This document shows positions 27,063 to 36,118 of a stretch of 64,000 nucleotides of DNA, piece after piece. Under the pieces are notes generated by a model. The model was given only the letters and a program-made list of their open reading frames with translations. It had not been told where the DNA came from and searched no databases. The position numbers and the translations under genes are program-made. The first letter of the stretch is position 1; each line of letters begins with the position of its first letter. Origin of the DNA: PFJX01 sp964466195 (GTDB taxonomy: Bacteria > Pseudomonadota > Gammaproteobacteria > Burkholderiales > Thiobacillaceae); contig CAYXMQ010000004.1 of NCBI GenBank assembly GCA_964466195.1, positions 113,618 to 177,617 on the forward strand. The letters run 5' to 3'.

Positions 27063-28616
27063 TCAGAACTGGAAATAGAGGAATTCGCTGATCCGGGACA
27101 TGCCCAGGATCGAGACGATAGCGAGGCCGGCGGCTGCCACGGCCCAGGCCGCATTGGGCTGCCACAGGAAACGCCGCCAGAAGTTCGGCCAAGTCGGCGG
27201 TGCCAGGCGTTCAGCGGAGACGTCGATGGTCGGCGCATAGCGCGCCATCCACTGTTGGGTGTTGGGCAAAACCCACAGGAACGCGACCCAGAACACGAGC
27301 CAGCCCAGATCGGCATAGTGTTCGGCGGCTATGTAGCCGCCCTGGAATTGCACGCCAAGTGCGCCAAGCCAGCCTTCGACGGGGCCGATGCGCCCGTGCA
27401 GGGTGGTTGGCAGATTGGTCATGGCCGTGAGCATGTGCATGGCCCCATTGAAAGTCTCCGCACGGAAGAACACCCAGGCGATCATGACGGCCAGCAGGGT
27501 GATGCTGCGGGCGATGGCGCGCGACCACCAGCGATCGACGGGACGGATCCACAATTTCCGCCATGCGTGGTTGATCACCAGATAAATGCCATGCAAACCG
27601 CCCCAGATAACGAAAGTCCAACCCGCGCCGTGCCAGAGGCCGCCCAGCAGCATGGTGGCCATCAGATTGACGTAGCGTAGAGCAGGGCCTTTGCGGCTGC
27701 CGCCCAGGGGGATATACAGGTAATCACGCAGGAAACGCGACAACGTCATATGCCAACGGCGCCAGAAATCGATGATGTTGGCGGCGCGATAAGGGGAATC
27801 GAAGTTGAGCGGCAACTTCACACCGAACATCCGCGACAGGCCGATAGCCATGTCCGAGTAACCGGAGAAATCGAAATAAAGCTGCAGCGTGTAGGCGACC
27901 GTCCCTTTCCAGGCGGCAAAGAAGGTCAGCGCCTCGCCGGCTTCCGCCGCGTCGAAGACTGGCGTGGCATGCACGGCCAGCGAGTCGGCGATGACGACTT
28001 TCTTGAACATGCCGGCGAACAGGAAGGTCAGGCCCACGGCCATGTTCTCCCACGACAGACGGTATGTTTCCGGCTGGGCGAATTGCGGCATCATTTCCTT
28101 GTGATGCAGCACGGGACCGGCGATCAGGTGCGGGAAGTAGGTGACGAACAGCAGGTAGTGGATGAAGTTGTACTCACGGGCCTTGCCGGACCAGGCATCG
28201 ACCAGGAAGGCGATCTGGGTAAAGGTGAAAAAGGAGATGCCCAGCGGCAGGATGATGTCCTGCAAGGTCCAACCCGCGCCCAGCAATTGATTGGCGCTGT
28301 CGAGAAAGAAATTGGCGTATTTGTAGTAGCCAAGGAGCGCCAGATCCAACCCCACCCCAGCCGCCAGAATGACGTTCTTGCGCCGGGGGCTGCCCGCGTC
28401 ATGCTCCCGCGCGAGGGCGATGCCGATGCCATAGTTGAAGAAGATGGAAGCGAGCAGCAGACCGACGTAAGCCGGGTTCCAGTAGCCGTAGAAGAACAGA
28501 GACGCGGCGCCCAGCCAGGCAGCGGCCAGCCGGTGGCTATAAGCGCCCAGACGAAAGAAGACGATCAGCGTCAGGGGCAGGTACAGAAACAAGAAGGCGT
28601 GGGAGTTGAAAAGCAC
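27063..28616 (-). CDS. MBOAT-family O-acyltransferase (AlgI/DltB-like)
   Basis: 517 residues, about eleven hydrophobic segments. MBOAT core motifs are present: YYKYANFF near residue 97, FDFSGYSDMAIG near residue 248, FWRRWHMTLSRFLRDYLYIP at 284-303, and the catalytic-type histidine region LWHGAGWTFVIWGGLHG (His329, His342). It should pass an acyl, commonly acetyl, group from a cytoplasmic donor through the membrane to the SGNH-like partner. Starts at ATG 22 bases downstream of the O-glycosylation ligase stop. Confidence 0.85.
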   Translation of the reverse strand: MLFNSHAFLFLYLPLTLIVFFRLGAYSHRLAAAWLGAASLFFYGYWNPAYVGLLLASIFFNYGIGIALAREHDAGSPRRKNVILAAGVGLDLALLGYYKYANFFLDSANQLLGAGWTLQDIILPLGISFFTFTQIAFLVDAWSGKAREYNFIHYLLFVTYFPHLIAGPVLHHKEMMPQFAQPETYRLSWENMAVGLTFLFAGMFKKVVIADSLAVHATPVFDAAEAGEALTFFAAWKGTVAYTLQLYFDFSGYSDMAIGLSRMFGVKLPLNFDSPYRAANIIDFWRRWHMTLSRFLRDYLYIPLGGSRKGPALRYVNLMATMLLGGLWHGAGWTFVIWGGLHGIYLVINHAWRKLWIRPVDRWWSRAIARSITLLAVMIAWVFFRAETFNGAMHMLTAMTNLPTTLHGRIGPVEGWLGALGVQFQGGYIAAEHYADLGWLVFWVAFLWVLPNTQQWMARYAPTIDVSAERLAPPTWPNFWRRFLWQPNAAWAVAAAGLAIVSILGMSRISEFLYFQF

Positions 28617-28638
28617 GGGCCTGGCTTTTTCCTGAGGG

Positions 28639-29931
28639 TCAGTTTGGCCCCAAGACTTTTCCCTGCATGACTACTGCAGGCGAAAGCGCCGGGCTGGCTT
28701 TGAGTTTCTGATTGGTGAGGCCATACAAAATGACGATGATGGCAACAAGGTGGTAGTAGTAATCAAAGTATGACAATCCAAGGAAGGCGCCAGAAACGGC
28801 ATAGCCGATCAGACTGACCTGCACCATGGCGGCCAGATCTCGTTCCCAATAGAAGTCGGGATTTTTCTTGGCAAGCCTGATGATGCTGTTTGCCCGCTGC
28901 CAGGTAAAAAACATCAGCAACATGAATATGCCGAAGCCTATGAAGCCATGCTCCCCCATCATTTCGAAATACACACTATGAACATCGTGTACATCCTCCG
29001 GATTTGGGGCATATTTTTTAAACACCCAAGGCTGGAACATTTCGATGCCGCCGCCTGTTACCCGATCCTTGGCGACGTTGAACGCCACAGTCCAGGCATT
29101 GATTCGGCCCATGGCAGACTTGTCCTCCTTGTATTCTTTTGTCGTATGCATGCGGTCATACCAGGACTGCGGCATGATGGCCGCGATTGCGCCGACCGAC
29201 AGGATGATGAAAAGGGCGGTGACTATCTTGTTACGGCTCTTCAACCATAAAAACAGCCCCATGGCCGCCATGCCCAGCAAGGCTCCTCGGGATTGGCTGC
29301 CAATACCCGCTATGGCCGTAAGCAACATGGCGCCGGCAAGGCCGGTTTTTAGCCACACCCTTTTTTCCTGCAGATGCAGAAAACGGATAAGAGGAACAGT
29401 CATGATCAAAGCCAGGGCCATTTCATTGTTGCCACCGATGAAAGTGCCTTCCGGCCCTTGTACACGATGGGCTCCGCCCTTGAGGATGGTGAATATGCCT
29501 CCCTTGATGCCATAGAAACCCAGCGACAAGGCAATCATCCAGACCATGCCCTGCAATCGTTGCCGATTATTGATCACCATCAGGGTGACAAAGGTCATAA
29601 GCAGAATCTTGAAAAATTTGATCCAGCCAGGCCAGGCAACTTTCGGGTCAAAAGCAAAAAAACTGGTGATGGCCGCCCAGATCAGGAGCAAGAGGATCAG
29701 GGCGGTCTCCCGTGTCCAAGGAATGCGCTTGGGCTCCTTGCTGAAAATAAGGCCTGAAAGCGTGGTTAAGGCTATGACGTAGGCCCAAGGGAAGCTGTAG
29801 GCGAAACCATAAGCAAGCCGGTGCGGGTTCATATAGCTGATCCAGCACCAGAGATAAATACCGACCTGTGGCTTGCGCAGGACCATAGGTACCAGGCCAA
29901 AGATGATGGCAGCTATGAGTAGGTCACGCAT
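28639..29931 (-). CDS. Putative O-glycosylation ligase, exosortase A system-associated
   Basis: 430 residues, about ten to twelve hydrophobic helices, of the Wzy/O-antigen ligase superfamily. The N-terminus (VPMVLRKPQVGIYLWCWISYMNPHRL) and the long periplasmic loop with VHDVHSVYFEMMGEHG near residue 319 match the XrtA-associated ligase family. It would polymerise or transfer the lipid-linked glycan in the periplasm, possibly onto protein. A 134-bp gap upstream separates it from HepT. Weak boxes (TTGCCT, 17 bases, TAATAC) lie just upstream of the ATG but were not convincing enough to call. Confidence 0.85.
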   Translation of the reverse strand: MRDLLIAAIIFGLVPMVLRKPQVGIYLWCWISYMNPHRLAYGFAYSFPWAYVIALTTLSGLIFSKEPKRIPWTRETALILLLLIWAAITSFFAFDPKVAWPGWIKFFKILLMTFVTLMVINNRQRLQGMVWMIALSLGFYGIKGGIFTILKGGAHRVQGPEGTFIGGNNEMALALIMTVPLIRFLHLQEKRVWLKTGLAGAMLLTAIAGIGSQSRGALLGMAAMGLFLWLKSRNKIVTALFIILSVGAIAAIMPQSWYDRMHTTKEYKEDKSAMGRINAWTVAFNVAKDRVTGGGIEMFQPWVFKKYAPNPEDVHDVHSVYFEMMGEHGFIGFGIFMLLMFFTWQRANSIIRLAKKNPDFYWERDLAAMVQVSLIGYAVSGAFLGLSYFDYYYHLVAIIVILYGLTNQKLKASPALSPAVVMQGKVLGPN

Positions 29932-30065
29932 AGGTAGCAGGAGTTGGTATTAGGCGGGTTAATGGGGCTAGGCAAGTGCTGAGCCAGACGGAGCATGGAC
30001 ATGCGCTTGTACTTCCCGGCAGCTACAAGTGACCAAAACGGCTGAGCAGCATCCATTCGGCCGCT

Positions 30066-30545
30066 TCACACCCAGCCTCGCTGCTCGATTTCGGTCAATA
30101 TTTTGTTGGCTACGGCAATGAGCGCTCCCACAAATTCGTGACCTGTTTGCAGGGCACTGGAAAGCACGGCGGGATCTTCAACGTATTCGTGAACCATCTG
30201 GTTCCTGAGGTTGTGCATGGTCATCCATTCGTCAGCGGAGTTGAGCAGCCCCAGTCGTTCTGCTCTATCCAGGTTGTCGATGGCGGCGGCGGGTTTTTCA
30301 CCCAGGGCCGTCAAGAGCAATGGCAGCAGCTTGTCGCCAACAGTGTCTTGCAAGCGGCCGAATCTGCCCACGAAGGCTTCCACGCGCTCCGCCAAATCGG
30401 GGTCTGCTTCAAGTTGATTGACTTGCGTGGGCGTGAATCCATTGCCGAACAGGCGCTGGTCAGTCGTGGCGAGGTGGCGACACTCTTTGCGCACGACACG
30501 AGCCAGGAATTGCAGGCGCAGGGCAATTTTGGCATCCACTGTCAT
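30066..30545 (-). CDS. hepT: HepT-type HEPN toxin
   Basis: 159 residues, all-helical. The HEPN RNase motif R-x4-H-x-Y is present as RNQMVHEY (Arg114, His119, Tyr121). HepT proteins are RNases silenced when the partner MntA adenylylates the motif tyrosine, as shown for the Shewanella pair. The start codon overlaps the MntA stop by 4 bases (ATGA), the usual antitoxin-first order. The pair sits between glycan genes of the same strand and has no visible link to polysaccharide synthesis. Confidence 0.85.
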   Translation of the reverse strand: MTVDAKIALRLQFLARVVRKECRHLATTDQRLFGNGFTPTQVNQLEADPDLAERVEAFVGRFGRLQDTVGDKLLPLLLTALGEKPAAAIDNLDRAERLGLLNSADEWMTMHNLRNQMVHEYVEDPAVLSSALQTGHEFVGALIAVANKILTEIEQRGWV

Positions 30546-30853
30546 AGCAACAAACCTTCTTTAAAGGCGATATCGTGGATGGGTAGACGCATGAGATTAG
30601 GTGCGCTGAGCAGCACATCGACTTTACGTCCACGCATAGCACGTGAGACTTGGGTAGACATCTGCGCAGCCATGAGCGCGGGGTTATCTACCGGTTCAGA
30701 TAACTCAAGCATGAGATCAATATCTCCGCCGTGCGCAGCGTCATCAAGTCTGGAGCCAAAAATACGCACACACGATTCCTCTCCTCCGATTTGGCGAGCA
30801 GATTGACGAATTTTTTGTATCTCGTAATCAGTTAGACGCATGGTTTCATTCAT
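30542..30853 (-). CDS. mntA: MntA-type minimal nucleotidyltransferase antitoxin
   Basis: 103 residues. The nucleotidyltransferase signature is GSRLDDAAHGGDIDL (Gly33-Ser34, Asp44, Asp46), so the catalytic metal-binding aspartates are intact. It should AMPylate HepT on the motif tyrosine. The ATG at 30853 was taken; a second in-frame ATG at 30841 is equally possible, neither having a good ribosome site. Only 19 bases separate it from the CapK-like gene upstream, so it may be read from the glycan operon. Confidence 0.85.
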   Translation of the reverse strand: MNETMRLTDYEIQKIRQSARQIGGEESCVRIFGSRLDDAAHGGDIDLMLELSEPVDNPALMAAQMSTQVSRAMRGRKVDVLLSAPNLMRLPIHDIAFKEGLLL

Positions 30854-30872
30854 CGATTTGGGCTGTTAGATG

Positions 30873-32243
30873 TCAAGTCGCATAGGCACCTGCAGACAAC
30901 TCGACGCGGCTCACCACATACCGATACTTACCCGATTTTTCCGGCGGAATCTCATCCACCAACTGGACCTCCACCACAACCCCCTCTCCCAAGCGAGCCT
31001 TTGCGCCGCGTTCTATGTTGGGCAGATGGGCTACATCGAAGTTGGTATCGGTCACCAGCAGGATGCGCGTCAATGCCAGTGATTCCTGCACGATCTTGAA
31101 CTGCCGCACGCCGGGTAGGTCGCGCACAATGTAGATCAGGGCAAGGCCGTGCATGACAGTGCCGTCGGCAGCCACCAGGAAATCCGTGCTGCGGCCCTGG
31201 ATTTCCTTGAGCAGGGGCAAGGTGCGGCCACAGCTGCACGGCTGGTCGCCCAGCACGCCTACATCGCCGGTGCGGTAGCGGATGAAGGGGAAGTCCTTGG
31301 TAGCCAGATGAGTGACAACGATTTCGCCTGATTGGCCAGGAGGGAGGACATGGCCTTCGGCATCGACAATTTCCACGATGATGTCTTCGTGCGTCAGGTG
31401 CATGCCGCCGGCGGGACATTGATGCGCGATGAAACCGGCATCGCGACCGCCGTAACCGTTAGCCACCGGACATCCGAATATTCTCTGGATGAGTTCGCGC
31501 TGATGGTCGTACAACCGTTCTGATGTCACGAAGGCGACCTTGATGCCAAGGTCATCCAGGCGGATGTTGCGCTCCTGCGCGTGGTGTGCGATGTGGGCGA
31601 AGGCGGAGGGATAACCGAACAGCATCTTGGGCCGCATGGCGCGAATTTCCGCGATGAAACCGGCGACCTTTTGCGGCGACATTTCGAAGGCGGGCAACAG
31701 TTTGGTGCGCATGAGGGCGTCTCGCAGTTGCCTTACCCGGTCTTGGGAACCCAGTTCGATAGGCGAGCCCCACATGACGATTTCCGGATCACCGATATCC
31801 ACGCCCCACCATCGCGTTGCGCGCCATTTGGCGGCGACGTCATGGGAAACCCGCTCGTTTCCGATATAGAAAATGAGGGGTTCACCGCTTGACCCGCCGG
31901 TGTTGAAACGGGCCAGGTCTTGGGCCTGTGAGGACTTGATCGCGTCGGTGTGGGCGCGGATGACGGTCTTGTCCAGGAAGGGCAGGCGTTGCAGGTCCGA
32001 GACGGCGGTGACATTGGCCGGGTTGAAGGCCAGTTGGGAGAACACGTCGCGGTAATAGGGCACATGCTGGCCGGCGTGGGTCAGCAGGGCCTTGAGGCGC
32101 GCAACGCGCAAGTCTTCCAAACGCTTCATGGGCCAGTATTGGCTTTGCTCCATTTCCTTGTGGACACCTACCGTGTCGTGGCGCTTGAGGCGTTCCTGCA
32201 GGGGAAAAACGAAGTGCGAAATGAGTGCGGTGTATAGGTTCAT
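30873..32243 (-). CDS. CapK/PaaK-like adenylate-forming enzyme
   Basis: 456 residues. Phenylacetate-CoA-ligase-like adenylating fold: the ATP loop is FNTGGSSGEPLIFY near residue 112, GYGGRDAGFIAHQC near residue 254, and RYRTGDVGVL near residue 315, followed by a CSCG pair. CapK-type members occur in capsule clusters and activate a carboxylate, whose identity is unknown, for attachment to the polymer. Its ATG overlaps the GT4 stop by 4 bases. Placement beside MBOAT and amidotransferase genes suggests glycan decoration. Confidence 0.8.
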   Translation of the reverse strand: MNLYTALISHFVFPLQERLKRHDTVGVHKEMEQSQYWPMKRLEDLRVARLKALLTHAGQHVPYYRDVFSQLAFNPANVTAVSDLQRLPFLDKTVIRAHTDAIKSSQAQDLARFNTGGSSGEPLIFYIGNERVSHDVAAKWRATRWWGVDIGDPEIVMWGSPIELGSQDRVRQLRDALMRTKLLPAFEMSPQKVAGFIAEIRAMRPKMLFGYPSAFAHIAHHAQERNIRLDDLGIKVAFVTSERLYDHQRELIQRIFGCPVANGYGGRDAGFIAHQCPAGGMHLTHEDIIVEIVDAEGHVLPPGQSGEIVVTHLATKDFPFIRYRTGDVGVLGDQPCSCGRTLPLLKEIQGRSTDFLVAADGTVMHGLALIYIVRDLPGVRQFKIVQESLALTRILLVTDTNFDVAHLPNIERGAKARLGEGVVVEVQLVDEIPPEKSGKYRYVVSRVELSAGAYAT

Positions 32244-33475
32244 ATCCGCTCACTTACAATTTTTTGGAACAATTTCACCAAGACATCCACTCGGCTCTCC
32301 CAACTGTTTGCTTCCGCATAGGTGCGAATAGTTGGCTGATTCCAGCGCAGAGTCAAAGCCTGGTCGAGTGCGGCAATCAAGGCGGCTTGGTCGTCGAACG
32401 GGACAATGGCGCCCAGTTCCGGGCTGCTGACCACTTCCGCATTTCCTCCCACATCGCTCGCCACCACAGGTATTCCGCAGGCCATGGCTTCCAGAATGAC
32501 GTTGGCCCAACCCTCGTTGCGTGTGGAAAGGACAAAGACATCGGCAGCGGAGAGCGGCCACTTGAGTTCATTCGGTGCAATCGGCCCGAGGAAATGCACA
32601 TGCTCGGCCAAACCCAGTTTTGCAGTCTGATCCTTCAGGGCCTGGCTCATGTCGCCCTCCGGGCAGGGGCCGCCGACGACCAGATAGTGCAGGTCTGCAT
32701 GCTTTTCCAGCAAGGCAGGCAGGCAGGCGATCACCCGGTGGAAGCCCTTGCGTTCGACCAGGCCGCCGACGGTGATGAGCACCCGGGCGGTCTCGGCAAG
32801 ACCTAGCCGCTGGCGAGCCTCGGATTTGGCGACGGGGATAAAACGGTCAGCATCGATGCCGTTGCCGACGACCTGGCCGCGTTGCGCTGCGAGTCCAAGA
32901 GAGATGGCCAGTTGGCGCAGGGAGTCCGAGACGCTGATAACCCTGTCTGCTTCACGGAAGACTTGCTGCAGTTTGGGAACCAGGGCCGGATTGCGGCTTT
33001 GCGGCACTTCGGTACCGCGCAAAGTCACCGTCACCGGCATGCCCAGCCAGCGCCCCAGTCGGATGGCGGCATGGCCATCCGGGTAAGCGAAGTGGGCATC
33101 GATGAAATTGAAGCCCCGGGCTCTGAGTCGGCGCAGCGTGAAATAACTGCCCAAAGCCATGAACAGGCTATCCAGACTACGCAGCATGCCGGGAATGGCT
33201 AGAAAACGGGGAAAGATCACTTCGAAACCGGCTTGAGTCTCCTTCTGAGCCGGCAATGGCCGGTAATGCGGGCGAAATAGCCGAATCAACCCCTGACCTG
33301 GAAACCAGGGCTTGGGGGAGACCACGACCAGCTGCAACCGTTTGCCAACCCGGAACATGCGCTCGCGTACGAACAACCCGGCATTGGGCTGGGCGTCATT
33401 GGGAAACAGACTGGAGAACACGATAAGGCGTGGGCTGTCCGGTTGACCGTGCTCAGAGAGATTTTGCGGGCACAT
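32240..33475 (-). CDS. Glycosyltransferase family 4
   Basis: 411 residues. GT-B fold: N-terminal FSSLFPNDAQPNAGLFVRER, central DAHFAYPDGHAA, ITVGGLVERKGFHRVI near residue 235, and the donor motif around STRNEGWANVILEAMACGIP near residue 313. Start choice is open: the ATG at 33475, used here, has no good ribosome site. A TTG at 33493 overlaps the stop of the small upstream ORF as TTGA, which would allow translational coupling. Part of the XrtA accessory operon; sugar unknown. Confidence 0.85.
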   Translation of the reverse strand: MCPQNLSEHGQPDSPRLIVFSSLFPNDAQPNAGLFVRERMFRVGKRLQLVVVSPKPWFPGQGLIRLFRPHYRPLPAQKETQAGFEVIFPRFLAIPGMLRSLDSLFMALGSYFTLRRLRARGFNFIDAHFAYPDGHAAIRLGRWLGMPVTVTLRGTEVPQSRNPALVPKLQQVFREADRVISVSDSLRQLAISLGLAAQRGQVVGNGIDADRFIPVAKSEARQRLGLAETARVLITVGGLVERKGFHRVIACLPALLEKHADLHYLVVGGPCPEGDMSQALKDQTAKLGLAEHVHFLGPIAPNELKWPLSAADVFVLSTRNEGWANVILEAMACGIPVVASDVGGNAEVVSSPELGAIVPFDDQAALIAALDQALTLRWNQPTIRTYAEANSWESRVDVLVKLFQKIVSERI

Positions 33476-33489
33476 TTTCGGCGTCTTTT

Positions 33490-33738
33490 TCAAGGCCGGA
33501 CGAGTGGAAAATCGACCACAAATCGGCAGTCCAATTGGCCTCGTAGCGCTTCTTCAAGGCCGATCTGCGCGATCCCATCCTTTTGCTCGTGCAATTTCAA
33601 TGCGATTTCCCCATTGCTATCGGCATGCACATCGTTCCAGGTGCAACTTCCCACCAGAACCGAACATACCGACTCCAATTCTGCAACGAGTCGATCCCGC
33701 AACACCTCCAGGTTGACGGAGAAACGGTGTTTTTCCAT
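33490..33738 (-). CDS. Small hypothetical protein, 82 residues
   Basis: Fills the roughly 300-base gap between wecB and the GT4 gene. The ATG at 33738 has GGAG 8 bases upstream, and the stop abuts the possible TTG start of the GT4 gene (TTGA overlap). Composition is protein-like, with amphipathic stretches (LEVLRDRLVAELESV; GEIALKLHEQKD). No family recognised. A plus-strand frame of 111 codons covers the same bases but is rich in Arg, Ser and Pro and looks like shadow. Confidence 0.4.
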   Translation of the reverse strand: MEKHRFSVNLEVLRDRLVAELESVCSVLVGSCTWNDVHADSNGEIALKLHEQKDGIAQIGLEEALRGQLDCRFVVDFPLVRP

Positions 33739-33793
33739 CAAGAATGCTCCGGCTCAATGCGTGCTTCGGCACAAATGACAGTACCGTAAATGA

Positions 33794-34888
33794 TCAAGCC
33801 AGCACCCTTGCCAGTACTTCCACAATCCGTTCACCCGTTTTGCCGTCCCATTTTTCCGGGATGCCGCCCTGCTTCCATTGCCCGGCGAACAAGCGATCCA
33901 AAGCCGGCTTGAGTTTGGCCGGGTTGGTGCCGATCAGTTCGTTGGTGCCCATCGACACCGTTTCCGGCCGTTCGGTGCTGTTGCGCAGGGTCAAGCAGGG
34001 CACGCCCATGACCGTGGTTTCTTCGGTGATGCCGCCGGAATCGGTGATGACCGCTTTGGCGTGTTTCACCAGATAGTTGAATTCCAGGTACGGCTGCGGA
34101 TCGACCAGGCGCAGGTTGGCCGGCAGATCGGGCAGTTCGGCCAGGGTTTTCGCCGTGCGCGGATGCACCGGAAACACCACCGGCAGGCCGCGCGTGGCTT
34201 CGCCGATGGCGGCCAGCAGGCGCGCGAACGAGCCGCCCGCATCGACGTTGGCCGGGCGGTGCAAGGTCACCACGAAATAGTCAGCGGCGCGCAAACCCTG
34301 CTCGTCCCAGAACGCGGGCGGGCTGAGCCGGTCCATGTTCGCCAGCAGCGTATCGATCATGGTGTTGCCGACGAAATGGAGGCGGCTCTCGTCGACGCCG
34401 GCGTTACGCAGGTTCTGGTTGGCGACCTCGCTGGTGGTGAAGAACCAGTTGGTGATGGCATCCGTCACCATGCGATTGATCTCCTCCGGCATGCTCCAGT
34501 CGCCGGAACGGATGCCGGCCTCGACATGGGCGACCGGCAGGCACAGCTTTTGCGCCGCGATGGCGCAGGCCATCGTGGAGGTGACGTCGCCCACCACCAG
34601 GCACAGGTCGCTGCGCGCCTGCAGCAGCAACGCTTCGTAGCGAACCATGATCGCGGCGGTTTGTTCGGCCTGGCTGCCCGAGCCGACTTCCAGGTTGATG
34701 TCGGGCTCGGGAATGCCGAGTTGGGTAAAGAAGTCGCCGGACATGCGCGCATCGTAGTGCTGGCCGGTATGGATCAGGCGATAGCGCAGGCTACCGCCAT
34801 CGGCGCGATGCCTATCCAGCGCGCGGATGACCGCGGCGATCTTCATGAAGTTGGGGCGCGCCCCGGCAATGATGTCGATAAGTGGCAT
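33794..34888 (-). CDS. wecB: UDP-N-acetylglucosamine 2-epimerase (non-hydrolysing)
   Basis: 364 residues, normal length. IIAGARPNFMKIAAV at the start, HTGQHYD near residue 40, HVEAGIRSGDWSMPEEINR near residue 120 and ITDSGGITEE near residue 269 are hallmark WecB/MnaA motifs. It interconverts UDP-GlcNAc and UDP-ManNAc, supplying ManNAc for the polysaccharide. Starts with ATG 9 bases after the Daro_2409-type glycosyltransferase. No wecC dehydrogenase in the window. Confidence 0.93.
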   Translation of the reverse strand: MPLIDIIAGARPNFMKIAAVIRALDRHRADGGSLRYRLIHTGQHYDARMSGDFFTQLGIPEPDINLEVGSGSQAEQTAAIMVRYEALLLQARSDLCLVVGDVTSTMACAIAAQKLCLPVAHVEAGIRSGDWSMPEEINRMVTDAITNWFFTTSEVANQNLRNAGVDESRLHFVGNTMIDTLLANMDRLSPPAFWDEQGLRAADYFVVTLHRPANVDAGGSFARLLAAIGEATRGLPVVFPVHPRTAKTLAELPDLPANLRLVDPQPYLEFNYLVKHAKAVITDSGGITEETTVMGVPCLTLRNSTERPETVSMGTNELIGTNPAKLKPALDRLFAGQWKQGGIPEKWDGKTGERIVEVLARVLA

Positions 34889-34897
34889 GGGCGTGGT

Positions 34898-36118
34898 TTA
34901 GGGTAGGACGCGGCCGAGGGCCTTGCCGTAGATGGATTTGTAATTGGCGATGCTGTTGGCCCAGTTGCGCTCCTGCTCGACAAAGCGGCGGCCGTTGGCG
35001 CGTATCGCCGCGCCGTGGTCCGACAGATTGAGGGTGGCCACGGTCTTGGCGATCAGGTCGGCGACATCGCCGGCGCGAAACAGCACGCCGGTGCGGCCGT
35101 CCGCGATGAGTTCCTGATGCCCGCCGACATCCGAAGCGATCAACAAATGGCCCTGGGCCATCGCTTCCAGCGGCTTCAGCGGCGTCACCAATTCGGTCAG
35201 ACGCATCGGGTGGCGCGGGTAGGCGAGCAAGTCGACCAGGTCGTAATAGCGACTGACCTCGGCATGTGGCACGCGACCCACGAAAACCACCTTGTCGCTG
35301 ACGCCCAACGCGGCTGCCTGGGCTTTCAGATTGCCTTCCTGCGGGCCGCCGCCGACCAGCAGCAAGCGCACATCCGGCGCTTGAGCCAGCATTCCGGGCA
35401 AGGCGGCGATCAGCAAATCGAGACCTTCATAGGCGTAGAACGAGCCCAGGAAACCAATCACGCGACAGCCGGACAAGCCCAGTTTGGCCTTGAGCTCCGG
35501 GTCCGCGCCGGTACTCAGGCTGAAATGTTCGATGTCGACGGCGTTCGGCACGGTGCCGATCTTGTCGCTGGCAATGCCGCGCGAGATCAGATCGCCGCGC
35601 AGCCCTTGGCAGATCGTCACCACCTGGGTGGCGCGACGCACCGCGCGGGTTTCCATGGCCTTGGTCAGGCGATAACGCAAGCCGCCTTCGCTTTGTGTGC
35701 CGTGGTCCACCGCCGCGTCTTCCCAGAAGGCGCGAATCTCGTACACCACCGGAATGCCGAGCTTTTCGCCCGCATGGATCGCCGGCCAGGCGTTGAGCAC
35801 CGGCGAATGGGCATGCAGCAGGTCCGGTTTCAGTTCTTTCGCCAAAGCCAGCAAGCGGCGTTCGGTGGCCTTCATCAGCGCCCATTGATTGAGCACGGGC
35901 AGGCGGCTGGCGATGCCCGCAGGCGGCGGCGTGCGATAGAAATGCAGGCCGTCGGCCTCTTCTTCCGCCGCCGTGCAATTGACCTGCTTCGGGCTGGTGA
36001 GATGAAAAGTCTGCCAGCCCAGATTGCGCTGCTCGCGCAGAATGTTGGCGCTGCGGAAGGTGTAGCCGGAATGCAGCGGCAGCGAGTGGTCGAAAACGTG
36101 AAGGATGCGCAGGGTCAT
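34898..36118 (-). CDS. XrtA-associated glycosyltransferase, Daro_2409 family (GT4)
   Basis: 406 residues. The N-terminus ILHVFDHSLPLHSGYTFRS is characteristic of the exosortase-A-associated GT4 family named after Daro_2409. The GT-B donor half has IGFLGSFYAYEGLD near residue 225 and the region VDLLAYPRHPMRLTELVTPL with LKPLEAMAQG near residue 318. It overlaps the amidotransferase by 4 bases (ATGA). Acts in the cytoplasm on the XrtA-linked polysaccharide repeat. Confidence 0.88.
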   Translation of the reverse strand: MTLRILHVFDHSLPLHSGYTFRSANILREQRNLGWQTFHLTSPKQVNCTAAEEEADGLHFYRTPPPAGIASRLPVLNQWALMKATERRLLALAKELKPDLLHAHSPVLNAWPAIHAGEKLGIPVVYEIRAFWEDAAVDHGTQSEGGLRYRLTKAMETRAVRRATQVVTICQGLRGDLISRGIASDKIGTVPNAVDIEHFSLSTGADPELKAKLGLSGCRVIGFLGSFYAYEGLDLLIAALPGMLAQAPDVRLLLVGGGPQEGNLKAQAAALGVSDKVVFVGRVPHAEVSRYYDLVDLLAYPRHPMRLTELVTPLKPLEAMAQGHLLIASDVGGHQELIADGRTGVLFRAGDVADLIAKTVATLNLSDHGAAIRANGRRFVEQERNWANSIANYKSIYGKALGRVLP

